The position numbers were made by a program, and so were the translations under genes. 64,000 bases of DNA from Rudanella paleaurantiibacter (lineage in GTDB: Bacteria; Bacteroidota; Bacteroidia; Cytophagales; Spirosomataceae): contig NZ_WELI01000005.1 in assembly GCF_009184635.1 (NCBI RefSeq), forward strand, positions 62,001 through 126,000, in the 5' to 3' direction. Positions within the stretch are counted from its first letter, which is position 1. Each line of letters starts with the position of its first letter. Below, in pieces: positions 26,006-33,272 of this stretch. The notes under the pieces are model-generated. The model was not told the origin of the DNA and did no database searches. It worked only from the letters and a program-made list of their open reading frames with translations.

Positions 26006-26830
26006 ATGAACCACATCCTTGTCCCAACCGACCTTAGCCCACTAGCCAACGCGGCCCTGCCCGTGGCGGCCACCCTCGCCCGTCAGTACGGCGCCGAGAT
26101 CACTCTTTTACATTACGTACCGTATAACCTGGCTACGCCGGGCCTTACCGAAGCTCCGCTGCCCATAGCCAACTACATTGACGAACAGGAAGCCGAAGCA
26201 ACGCAGGCTCTACAGGCTTTGTGCCAAGACCCGCAGTATGCCGACCTGACGATAAAACCTATGGTCACGACCGATAGCAAAGGGCTGTACGGCGTGATGG
26301 CCAGCTACCCCGCCGACCTGATTGTAATGGCTTCGCGCGGGGCAACCGGCTGGACCGAGTGGCTCGTGGGCTCCAACGCCGAGCAGGTGATCCGGCGGGT
26401 ACACTGCCCCGTGCTGGTGGTGAAAGAAGGACAACCCGATTTTGCTCCGAAGCGGGCTATCTGCGCCATTGATGTCGACGAGCGGCTCAAAACCCACCCA
26501 GCCTGGCCGTTTCATCTGGCCGACGGCGTGCGGCAGTACGTGTACGTGCTCACCCCCACCGACGCCCGCGTTCCCGAAGGTATCCGGGAGTTCATGGCCG
26601 AACTGGCCGCGGCTCAGCACCTGACTGATTATGAATTTACGTTTGTGAGCAGCGCCGATGTGCCGGGCGGCATTCTGGAGTTTGCCGAGAAACAGGCAGC
26701 CGATTTGATTCTTCTGTTCACCCGTCAGCACGACGGTTTCTGGCACCTGCTGAGCGGTAGTGTAGCCGAAGATGTAGTCAACCATGCTACTGTTCCGGTA
26801 TTGGTTATGCCTTTAGGCGACAACGATTAA
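26006..26830 (+). CDS. Universal stress protein, tandem UspA domains
   Basis: 274 residues. First half: HILVPTDLSPLANAALPVAA to DLIVMASRGATGWTEWLVGS and HCPVLVVKEG. The loop keeps the G(S/T) end of the nucleotide-binding motif, but the first Gly is Ala. Second half ends DLILLFTRQHDGFW and LSGSVAEDVVNHATVPVLVM. First gene of a two-gene operon with the flavoprotein at 26849 (18-base gap). A Crp/Fnr-like site lies upstream. Confidence 0.9.
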   Translation: MNHILVPTDLSPLANAALPVAATLARQYGAEITLLHYVPYNLATPGLTEAPLPIANYIDEQEAEATQALQALCQDPQYADLTIKPMVTTDSKGLYGVMASYPADLIVMASRGATGWTEWLVGSNAEQVIRRVHCPVLVVKEGQPDFAPKRAICAIDVDERLKTHPAWPFHLADGVRQYVYVLTPTDARVPEGIREFMAELAAAQHLTDYEFTFVSSADVPGGILEFAEKQAADLILLFTRQHDGFWHLLSGSVAEDVVNHATVPVLVMPLGDND

Positions 26831-26848
26831 CCGAAACACGACCCCGTT

Positions 26849-27295
26849 ATGCTAAGCCATTTATCCGAAGAGGTAATCAATCACATGCTCACCAAACAGT
26901 GGTTCGGGCGGCTGGGATGCGCGTCGGGTACAGAGGTGCTGGTGGTACCGGTCACGTACCTGTACGATGGGCATTACCTGTACGGTCATACCCGCGAGGG
27001 CACCAAAACCCGACTGATGCGCGAGAACCCCAATGTGTGCCTAGAGGTCGATGAGGTCGTATCGCCTACCTACTGGCGGAGCGTGGTGGTGCATGGCGTG
27101 TACGAAGAGCTGACCGGCGACGACCTGGCGTATGCCCTGCAACGGCTCGGCAATCGGATGGCTCCGCTATTTGCCCACGAAATCACGTCGATGGAGCACT
27201 ACCAGGGTGAAACGTTTCTGGGTACCGGTACACCCAACACGGTGGTGTACCGAATCCGAATTGAGAAGAAAAGCGGCCGCGCCGAACAACGATAA
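26849..27295 (+). CDS. Pyridoxamine 5'-phosphate oxidase family protein
   Basis: 148 residues, split-barrel flavin-binding fold. Key parts are HMLTKQWFGRLGCASGTEVLVVPVTYLYDG, then YGHTREGTKTRLMRENPNVCLEVDEV and the closing TVVYRIRIEKKSGR. Small members of this family (related to the NimA and Rv1155 groups) bind FMN, heme or F420 and reduce or oxidise small molecules. It follows a USP gene, as similar proteins do in the mycobacterial dormancy regulon. Substrate unknown. Confidence 0.85.
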   Translation: MLSHLSEEVINHMLTKQWFGRLGCASGTEVLVVPVTYLYDGHYLYGHTREGTKTRLMRENPNVCLEVDEVVSPTYWRSVVVHGVYEELTGDDLAYALQRLGNRMAPLFAHEITSMEHYQGETFLGTGTPNTVVYRIRIEKKSGRAEQR

Positions 27296-27302
27296 ACGAG
27301 TG

Positions 27303-27333
27303 AGCCGGGCTTCTGTCGAAAGCTGGCCCGGCT
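27303..27333 (+). other. Hairpin after the flavoprotein gene
   Basis: AGCCGGGC and GCCCGGCT form an 8-bp stem 7 bases after the stop. There is no T run, so it may be part of a composite terminator with 27362-27393. Confidence 0.45.
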
Positions 27334-27361
27334 GATTATGTAGACAGAGAAGGGATGTAGA

Positions 27362-27393
27362 ACAAAAAGCGGGTCTGGATACTCGCTTTTTGT
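27362..27393 (+). terminator. Probable terminator of the USP/PNPOx operon
   Basis: ACAAAAAGCG and CGCTTTTTGT form a 10-bp stem extended by GT/AC, followed by CTTTTG. Confidence 0.65.
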
Positions 27394-27443
27394 CTTTTGT
27401 ACCTGATGCCAACACGCCCGCAACGACCGCGCATCGGCTATCA

Positions 27444-27588
27444 AGTAATCAAGCAGAATTACGCTCAACATTTTTGTCATTCCGACGAAGGAGGAATCTT
27501 TCTAATTGACTGACTGTAAGATCCCTCCTGTGTCGGGATGACAAAAGCGTCTGTTTCAAATACTTCAGTTTAATTCTGCTTGACTACT
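27444..27588. mobile_element. 145-bp MITE with IS630-type ends
   Basis: Left end AGTAATCAAGCAGAATTA and right end TAATTCTGCTTGACTACT are inverted copies of each other (one difference) and match the ends of the adjoining IS630 element. The right-end match extends to about 29 bases. It has no coding capacity. The interior is a long hairpin built from TTTTGTCATTCCGACGAAGG and its partner near 27511-27546, a dispersed hairpin type known from many bacterial genomes. Confidence 0.75.
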
Positions 27589-27590
27589 TA

Positions 27591-28682
27591 AGTAATCAAG
27601 CAGAATTAAACTGAAGTATGTTTTTGCTTTGCAAGTCGGTGAAATCAATACGATATTCTTGGCCGAATGATTTGATAATAGCAAAGATGGCCTTTCTCAA
27701 GCGGCTCCACGATAGGTAGTGGACTTTTTTCAGCCAACGGTACTTGATAAACCGCCACAGGATTTCGATCGGGTTGAGATGGGGACTGTAAGCAGGTAGA
27801 AAGAACAAGTACATATCCTGCTCTTCCCAACTGGCTAGCTGGTTGTAGACGAGTTGACAGCGATGAATCGGGCTGTTGTCGAGCACAATCGTTACTGGTT
27901 TTGGATGACCTTGCTGGACGAAATGCGTCAGCGAGTCTACTATGAAGGCCTTTTCGCTCGGATAGACGGTCAGGTGGTTGTCTAACCGCAGCAAACCAAG
28001 CGGGTTGAGCCGTTTAGTGGTGGTACGGGCCGGTAAGAGCAGCGGATGGTGTTTCTTCTGCCAGCCGTAAGGAACATAAGGTTGTTGGGTAAACCCGACT
28101 TCATCAGCAAAGTAAAGCTCAATGAGGCCACAGACCCAGAGCGTGAGTAAGATTTCCCATCGTTAAAGCCCCTCGGCATAGGCTATGGGGTCTTGTTGGG
28201 CTTTGGTGCTTCGGTGTAAGCGGTGGTAGGTGTAATCGTTTTTTTTAGGAAGCGTTTGACCGTATCGCGACTCATGGTCTGGCCCAACGCAGTTTGCAGC
28301 TGAGCTTGGATGCGGCCTGCATCTTGATAATGGCCGCCACGGCCTTGGTTAGGGCTTGTTGATGAGTGGGTTTTACAATGGACAAAATAGGTCGGCGGCC
28401 CTGCCCTTTTTGTCGGCGCAGGCCCACCAGCCCCTCTTGCTCAAAAGTAGTTAACCAGTTGCTGACCGTTTGGGAGCAGACATCCAGGGCTTGAGCGATG
28501 GTTTTCACAGCCCATCCTTTGTGGTTCCACAACAAGGCTTGGGCAGAGCGACGGAACTCGTGCTTGGGATGATTTTTGCGTGCTTCTTGCAGAGTAAGCT
28601 GCTCGGTGTCTGTTAGGTCGATATGGCGTTTGCGTCCCATATCGCTAAGTTAAATAATGTAAGATAATTCTGCTTGACTACT
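27591..28682 (-). mobile_element. IS630-family insertion sequence, degenerate
   Basis: 1092 bp, bounded by AGTAATCAAGCAGAATTA (27591 on) and its inverse ending at 28682, with the TA target duplication at 27589-27590 and 28683-28684 that is diagnostic of IS630/Tc1 elements. Contains the remnants of one transposase gene. Its left end abuts the MITE, separated only by the TA. Confidence 0.88.
27596..28640 (-). pseudogene. IS630-family transposase, broken by frameshifts and a stop
   Basis: The N-terminal part (28640-28272) has two helix-turn-helix regions (FRRSAQALLWNHKGWAVKTI, then LDVCSQTVSNWLTTFEQEG). The C-terminal part (27994-27596) has the DDE_3 catalytic core: VTIVLDNSPIHR with the second Asp and SPHLNPIEILWRF with the Glu. 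The first Asp lies between, in ELYFADEVGF near 28110. The parts are separated by a frame change near 28322, another at the eight-A run near 28240, and an in-frame TAA near 28165. At least three lesions make a programmed frameshift unlikely; the gene is inactive. The final stop lies inside the left inverted repeat. Confidence 0.88.
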
Positions 28683-28688
28683 TAAGTG

Positions 28689-28793
28689 AATGAACAATGT
28701 AAAACGCATAATGAACAATTACATTACGCACTGAAAATCAGCCATTTCATTATACATTTTGCATTGTCCATTATACATTCTATTCAGTCTGAG
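28689..28793. repeat. Dispersed AT-rich repeat, family 2 (ATTATACATTTTGCATTG)
   Basis: Inverted arms such as ACAATGTAAAACGCATAATG and CATTATACATTTTGCATTG. Related copies at 42086-42165 and 62406-62543. It starts within 6 bases of the IS630 right end. Confidence 0.65.
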
Positions 28794-28828
28794 TGCTAAT
28801 GAACGCAGGGGCGGGGTAGGCAAACAAA

Positions 28829-28872
28829 AAAGCCGGGTGCCAGCGCCTGAACCGCTTGTTATACCCGACTTT
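28829..28872 (-). terminator. Probable terminator of the D-lactate dehydrogenase gene
   Basis: On the minus strand AAGTCGGGT pairs imperfectly with ACCCGGCTT, followed by TTTTTTG. It lies about 75 bases after the stop. Confidence 0.55.
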
Positions 28873-28944
28873 CCAATTATTTAACCACTTGTAATAGACT
28901 CTTCACTAACCCAAAGCTGTCTGGGCAAAAACACTATGTACGCT

Positions 28945-29937
28945 TCAGCACATCGACGCCTTTGTGACGCCCTCTGCACGCTGCCCTTCAAAAAAACTTA
29001 ATTTATTAAGCAGGCTCCGACCGATCTGCTCCAGCGCTTCGGCGGTCAGGAACCCCTGGTGAGCCGTCATCAGCACCCGCGGATGCCGCCGTAACTGATT
29101 GAGCCGCTCGTCGGCTACTCCCTCCATCGACCAGTCTTTACCAAACCAGCTCGCTTCATTTTCGTACACATCCGTGGCGTAACCCGCCAGTTTGCCCCGG
29201 TTGAGAGCCGCCAGCAGGGCGTCGGTGTCCACCAGTTTACCCCGGCTCGTGTTGACCAGAATAGCCGACGGCTTCATCTGGGCAAGCTTCCGGTCGTCGA
29301 TCAGATAACGGGTCTGTTCGTTGAAGGGGCAATGCAAGGCTACTACGTCGGACTCCTGCAAAACCTCTTCCAGCGACACGTACTGAAGGCCTATATCTAC
29401 CAGTTTAGCCTGAGGCCGCACATCATAGGCCAGCACCTTACAGCCAAACCCCTGCATAATCTGGCAAAACGCCCGACCAATGTGACCGGTACCAATCACG
29501 CCCACCGTTTTACGATGTAGCTCGGTACCCACAAGGCCATCGAGCGAGAAATTACCCCGACCAATTCGGCTGCGGGCTTCGGGCAGTTGGCGCAACAGAG
29601 CCAGCAACAGAGTCACGGCGTGCTCGGCCACCGCAAACGGCGAATAACCGGGTACGTTGATGACTGTAATCCCCAGCCGCTCGGCCGCTCCCAGATCGAC
29701 ATTATCAAGACCGGCACAGCGCAAAGCCACCACCTCGACACCCGCTTTTTTGAGCCCTTCGAGGGTCAGTTTGCACAGGTTGTCGTTGACCGACGCACAA
29801 ACCGCCCGGCATCCTTCGGCCAGACTAACGTGGTAAGGCGTCAGCGGTTCATCGAAAAAATGGATCTGATGATGCCCCTGATGGCGTTCATACCAGTCTC
29901 GCTCGTAAAGCTTCGTATTGAAAAATGCGATTTGCAT
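28945..29937 (-). CDS. D-lactate dehydrogenase / D-2-hydroxyacid dehydrogenase
   Basis: 330 residues from the ATG at 29935-29937; the longer frame to 30057 covers promoter sequence. NAD-binding fold with GVIGTGHIGRAFCQIMQGFG; catalytic residues in VNTSRGKLVDTDALL (Arg), the VYENEASWF region (Glu) and MTAHQGFLT (His). Closest to the fermentative LdhA group, which reduces pyruvate to D-lactate with NADH. Upstream are a Bacteroidota-type promoter (29962-29991) and a perfect palindrome (30003-30018). Divergent from a USP gene, which suggests control by oxygen or redox state. Confidence 0.9.
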   Translation of the reverse strand: MQIAFFNTKLYERDWYERHQGHHQIHFFDEPLTPYHVSLAEGCRAVCASVNDNLCKLTLEGLKKAGVEVVALRCAGLDNVDLGAAERLGITVINVPGYSPFAVAEHAVTLLLALLRQLPEARSRIGRGNFSLDGLVGTELHRKTVGVIGTGHIGRAFCQIMQGFGCKVLAYDVRPQAKLVDIGLQYVSLEEVLQESDVVALHCPFNEQTRYLIDDRKLAQMKPSAILVNTSRGKLVDTDALLAALNRGKLAGYATDVYENEASWFGKDWSMEGVADERLNQLRRHPRVLMTAHQGFLTAEALEQIGRSLLNKLSFFEGQRAEGVTKASMC

Positions 29938-29961
29938 GATCGTCGACGGTTTGTGTTTGGG

Positions 29962-29991
29962 CAAAGGTAGCCCTACCCGACCCCTCCCAAA
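29962..29991 (-). promoter_or_regulatory. Bacteroidota-type promoter of the D-lactate dehydrogenase gene
   Basis: On the minus strand TTTG (29988-29991), 18 bases, then TACCTTTG (29962-29969), matching TAnnTTTG. The -7 element ends 25 bases before the ATG. Confidence 0.55.
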
Positions 29992-30002
29992 CATGACGTT
30001 TC

Positions 30003-30018
30003 TCAGGTATATACCTGA
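30003..30018. promoter_or_regulatory. Perfect 16-bp palindrome
   Basis: TCAGGTATATACCTGA is identical to its reverse complement. It lies just upstream of the dehydrogenase promoter and about 120 bases before the divergent USP gene, an operator position. Confidence 0.55.
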
Positions 30019-30070
30019 TTCGGACGGTAGCGGATGCTGAAAGACCCGTGACCACAATCAACCCCGGCTG

Positions 30071-30082
30071 TGAGTCTGGTCA
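30071..30082. promoter_or_regulatory. Weak Crp/Fnr-like site before the USP gene
   Basis: TGAGTCTGGTCA differs by one base from TGAY-N4-RTCA, 57 bases before the ATG at 30139. Confidence 0.25.
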
Positions 30083-30138
30083 TGCCCCAAAAGGGCCCAA
30101 ACGGGTTCATTTGCCCCACAGATTAAGCCTTTGTTCGC

Positions 30139-30936
30139 ATGAAAACGATTGTTGTTCCGATCAACCTCGCCAATACCGACCCCAAAGCATTACCCGTGGC
30201 CGCCGACATTGCCCGGCTCTATGGGGCGCAACTGATTCTGATTTCGGTGATACCTCACCCGCTCCCTCAACTCATACCAGCGGGCGAAACGGCCGAAAAT
30301 ACCCGGCCCGATCCGCTCCAGACCCTGGAGCAACTGGCCGGTACCCTCCAGCAACAAACGCGCTACCAAAGCCTGACTATTAAACCTACCGTCACGTACT
30401 CCGACCAGAACCCGGCCGAGGTAGTTGCCGGGCTGGCTCCCGACCTGATTGTGCTGGGCGCACGCAATGCCGGCTTCTGGCAGGAGTGGGCCAGTGGTAC
30501 CCGCGCCGAATCGATGGTGCGGCAGGCTCCCTGCCCGGTGCTGGTCGTGAAGCAACCCATTGCGCACTTCAACCCCCAAAAGCCGGTGGGTGCGCTTGAT
30601 CTGGACGAGGGCATGAAAAAACGGCACGTACTTCCGTTTGGCGTGGGCGAAAACGGCCTCCGCCAGTTTGTGTACGTATCAACTCCTGCCGACACCCGGT
30701 CGCCGGAGCAAATCCGCGACTGGGTGGGCGATTGGGCGCGTATGCAGGGGTACGCCCAATACGAGCTGGCTATCCGCTCCGACCGTACCGTATCGGAGGG
30801 CATCCTGCATCACGCTGACCAAACCGGGGCCGACCTGATTATCCTGTACACCCACGGCCGGGCCGCTGGGCACACAAGCGTAGCCGAAACCGTGCTCCGG
30901 CACGCTCACGTCCCCGTGCTGATTATGCGCATGTAA
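30139..30936 (+). CDS. Universal stress protein, tandem UspA domains
   Basis: 265 residues. First half TIVVPINLANTDPKALPVAA to DLIVLGARNAGFWQEWASGT and PCPVLVVKQP; second half ends DLIILYTHGRAAGHTSVAET and HVPVLIMRM. Order and length are close to the 26006 copy, suggesting duplication. Divergent from the D-lactate dehydrogenase gene. Confidence 0.88.
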   Translation: MKTIVVPINLANTDPKALPVAADIARLYGAQLILISVIPHPLPQLIPAGETAENTRPDPLQTLEQLAGTLQQQTRYQSLTIKPTVTYSDQNPAEVVAGLAPDLIVLGARNAGFWQEWASGTRAESMVRQAPCPVLVVKQPIAHFNPQKPVGALDLDEGMKKRHVLPFGVGENGLRQFVYVSTPADTRSPEQIRDWVGDWARMQGYAQYELAIRSDRTVSEGILHHADQTGADLIILYTHGRAAGHTSVAETVLRHAHVPVLIMRM

Positions 30937-30941
30937 AGACT

Positions 30942-30990
30942 GACCCCACTCCCAGCCCCTCCCTAACGGGGAGGAGACGGGGGTGGGGTC
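30942..30990. repeat. GC-rich inverted repeat between convergent USP genes
   Basis: GACCCCAC at 30942-30949 pairs with GTGGGGTC at 30983-30990, enclosing CCCCTCC/GGAGG. This kind of CCCC-rich palindrome recurs in many Bacteroidota genomes and may act as terminator for both genes. Confidence 0.55.
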
Positions 30991-31029
30991 GGGTACAACG
31001 GACCTTACATGATGCTTACACCAAAAACG

Positions 31030-31893
31030 TTAAAAAAGCACCATCGGTACAGGCTCGGTTTGTAGCGGCAGGGTCAACACTGCCATGCCTGCATGATTCG
31101 CGATATCTTCGGCAATACTTCCCTGCAACAGATGCCGCAGTCCCTGCCGCCCGTGCGTCCCCAACACCACTAGATCGGCCTGGTGGGTCTGGGCAAACCG
31201 CAAAATGCCCGGTTCCACCTCCAGTTCGTTCAGCTCCGTCATCGACGTAACGCCCAGGTGGTAGCGCTGGACAAAAGCCTCCATCCGGGGCTGAGTTTCG
31301 TGACTGGCCGTAAACCGACCGAGCGTATTCACGTACAGCAGGTGCAATTGCGGAAAATCATACCCGTCGAGCAGCTCGTGGACGAAGTGCATACTGGCAT
31401 CATATACATCCGTAAAGTCCGAAGCAAACACCACCGAGCGCAGGTCGAGGTAATGCTGCGGATTTTTCAGCACCAGCACCGGAATACGGGCATGCCGGAT
31501 AAGCTTCTCCGCGTTGGAGCCCAATAAGGTTTCTTTGAGCCCGCCCGCCCCCGACGAACTCATCACGATAAGGCCGGCGCCCGCAAAGGTCGGTTGGGTG
31601 AGTACCTCCGTCACATCCGTTCCTTCAACCAGATGAGTTTTCACCACAACGCCCTGTAAGCAAGGCAGTTGCCTAAGCTGCTCAAAACCAGCCGTAATAG
31701 TTTCAGTCAGCCTATCAGCGTTGGCACTCGCGGCTTCGAGCGTCGGAACGGGCGTCCAGCCGGTAGCCAGGGGTGGGCTCTGTACGTGCACCAGATCCAG
31801 GCGGGCGTTGAAGAGTTTGGCCAACTGCGCGGCAATGGGTAATGCCTGTTGCGACTGGGCCGAAAAATCGGTGGGGAATAAAATCGTTTTCAT
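31030..31893 (-). CDS. Universal stress protein, tandem UspA domains
   Basis: 287 residues. Starts MKTILFPTDFSAQSQQALPI. The first half has SSSGAGGLKETLLGSNAEKL; the second half has a fully canonical G-x2-G-x9-G-S loop (GTHGRQGLRHLLQGSIAEDI), so ATP binding is likely in that half. Convergent with the 30139 USP gene. A family-1 repeat lies in its upstream region. Confidence 0.9.
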   Translation of the reverse strand: MKTILFPTDFSAQSQQALPIAAQLAKLFNARLDLVHVQSPPLATGWTPVPTLEAASANADRLTETITAGFEQLRQLPCLQGVVVKTHLVEGTDVTEVLTQPTFAGAGLIVMSSSGAGGLKETLLGSNAEKLIRHARIPVLVLKNPQHYLDLRSVVFASDFTDVYDASMHFVHELLDGYDFPQLHLLYVNTLGRFTASHETQPRMEAFVQRYHLGVTSMTELNELEVEPGILRFAQTHQADLVVLGTHGRQGLRHLLQGSIAEDIANHAGMAVLTLPLQTEPVPMVLF

Positions 31894-31919
31894 CAGGAAA
31901 GAAATGTAAGGATGGTCTT

Positions 31920-32026
31920 AGTACTGGACATTTGTACAGTGAAGCGATGCTTCGCTGAGCCGTAAGGCTAAAATTGGCCTATCGGCCCAACCGAGCACCG
32001 CTCGATTGTACATTTTGTCCATTACT
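31920..32026. repeat. Dispersed repeat, family 1, rearranged copy
   Basis: Starts AGTACTGGACATTTGTACA and ends TGTACATTTTGTCCATTACT, so the ends match family 1, but the middle holds different hairpins (GAAGCGATGCTTCGC and GAGCACCGCTC). Confidence 0.55.
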
Positions 32027-32058
32027 GAAAAGGATGGTATGCACCAAAATGGACTGAA

Positions 32059-33033
32059 CTACGATTCAATGGGTTGTGCAAAAAAATCCGTTTGAGTACC
32101 GGCATCGGTCGCTCCGTTAATCCACCGGAGCAAGCTGTCGACATCAGCTTTGTGGAACAGTTCGGTGCCATGATTCAGGGTAGCCGCCGTGCCGCAAGCC
32201 ACTCCCAACCGGACCATCTCGCGGTACGATTGGCCAGCCGACAGGGCGAACACCATTCCCCCCACCACACTATCGCCCGCGCCCACGGTACTCACCGATT
32301 TTACGGGCGGGGCCGGTACATACTCGAACCCCTGGGCCGTAACCAGCAACGCCCCCCGCGGACCGAGCGACACCACCACCACGGTACACCGCCCTTCGCC
32401 AATCAATTGGCGGGCCGCGTCGTGTACCTCATTCGCATTGAGCCGGTCTTTACCGACCAGCCGGGCCAGCTCACCCACGTTCGGCTTGAGCAGAAAAACC
32501 CCCTCAGCCACGGCCTGTTTCAACGGTTCGCCCGAGGTATCGAGCACAAACCGCACGCCTTTCTGTTTGGCCCACCGGGCTATCTGCGCATAAAAGTCAA
32601 CGGGCAGGCCGGGCGGCAAACTGCCGCTACCCACCAGAAAATCAATTGGTTCAGGCAACGCATCCAGCGCTTCCAAACAGGCCATCCCTTCGACCGGGCT
32701 TAGCTCGGGGCCGGGGGTTCCGAACCGATATTGCAGGCCGGTACTGCTTTCGGTTACCACAAAGCTCTCGCGCGTGAGTCCTTCAATGCCGATAATCTGG
32801 TAATCGACGCCTTCATCGGCCACCAGTTGTTCGAGCGAAAGGCCCATAGGCCCACCGGCCGTGAACAGAGCCTTCGACTGACCACCGAGCCGCCGAATGG
32901 CTTTCGACACGTTGATACCGCCCCCACCCGCATCGTACCGGGGCTGGGCGCAATGTAATTTCTGCGTAGGCGTAAGCCGGTCAACGCTCGTGCTAATGTC
33001 GACGGCTGGATTGGGTGTGAACGTTACAATCAT
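32059..33033 (-). CDS. 1-phosphofructokinase family hexose kinase (PfkB)
   Basis: 324 residues. PfkB/ribokinase fold: ITVT-like start MIVTFTPNPAVDIS, substrate segment YDAGGGGINVSKAIRRLGG, and the ATP/anion-hole motif STVGAGDSVVGGMVFAL with the catalytic Asp. Phosphorylates a sugar phosphate, probably fructose 6-phosphate or fructose 1-phosphate. No PTS genes are nearby, so a PfkB-type (rather than FruK) role fits better. Divergent from the P-type ATPase gene, with a Crp/Fnr-type palindrome between. Confidence 0.9.
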   Translation of the reverse strand: MIVTFTPNPAVDISTSVDRLTPTQKLHCAQPRYDAGGGGINVSKAIRRLGGQSKALFTAGGPMGLSLEQLVADEGVDYQIIGIEGLTRESFVVTESSTGLQYRFGTPGPELSPVEGMACLEALDALPEPIDFLVGSGSLPPGLPVDFYAQIARWAKQKGVRFVLDTSGEPLKQAVAEGVFLLKPNVGELARLVGKDRLNANEVHDAARQLIGEGRCTVVVVSLGPRGALLVTAQGFEYVPAPPVKSVSTVGAGDSVVGGMVFALSAGQSYREMVRLGVACGTAATLNHGTELFHKADVDSLLRWINGATDAGTQTDFFAQPIES

Positions 33034-33121
33034 ACAAAGGGAGGTGTTGGCGACAACCCAACCAATATCGGTTGGGTCGATTTACAAAGACGAAACTATC
33101 CGGTTTTCCCTCAGCAGATAA

Positions 33122-33133
33122 TGACATCTGTCA
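33122..33133. promoter_or_regulatory. Crp/Fnr-type palindrome between pfkB and the P-type ATPase gene
   Basis: TGACATCTGTCA: TGACA and TGTCA in exact inverted order. 88 bases before the pfkB ATG and 139 bases before the ATPase ATG. Confidence 0.5.
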
Positions 33134-33272
33134 GCTCACGGATTGAGTTTAAGAGTAAGCGGGCGTTGGCAACAATCCCGTATTTTGCGGTTTATCCATT
33201 CCGGTCCTTGTTCAACCCGTACCCGTTTCCGGCCGTCCGTTCGCCAACGGGTACGCAATCCGCCCGATTTTC

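Noticed and set aside
28144-28330. Programmed ribosomal frameshift in the IS630 transposase
   Set aside because: At least two frame changes and an in-frame stop are needed to join the halves, which is decay rather than a programmed event.
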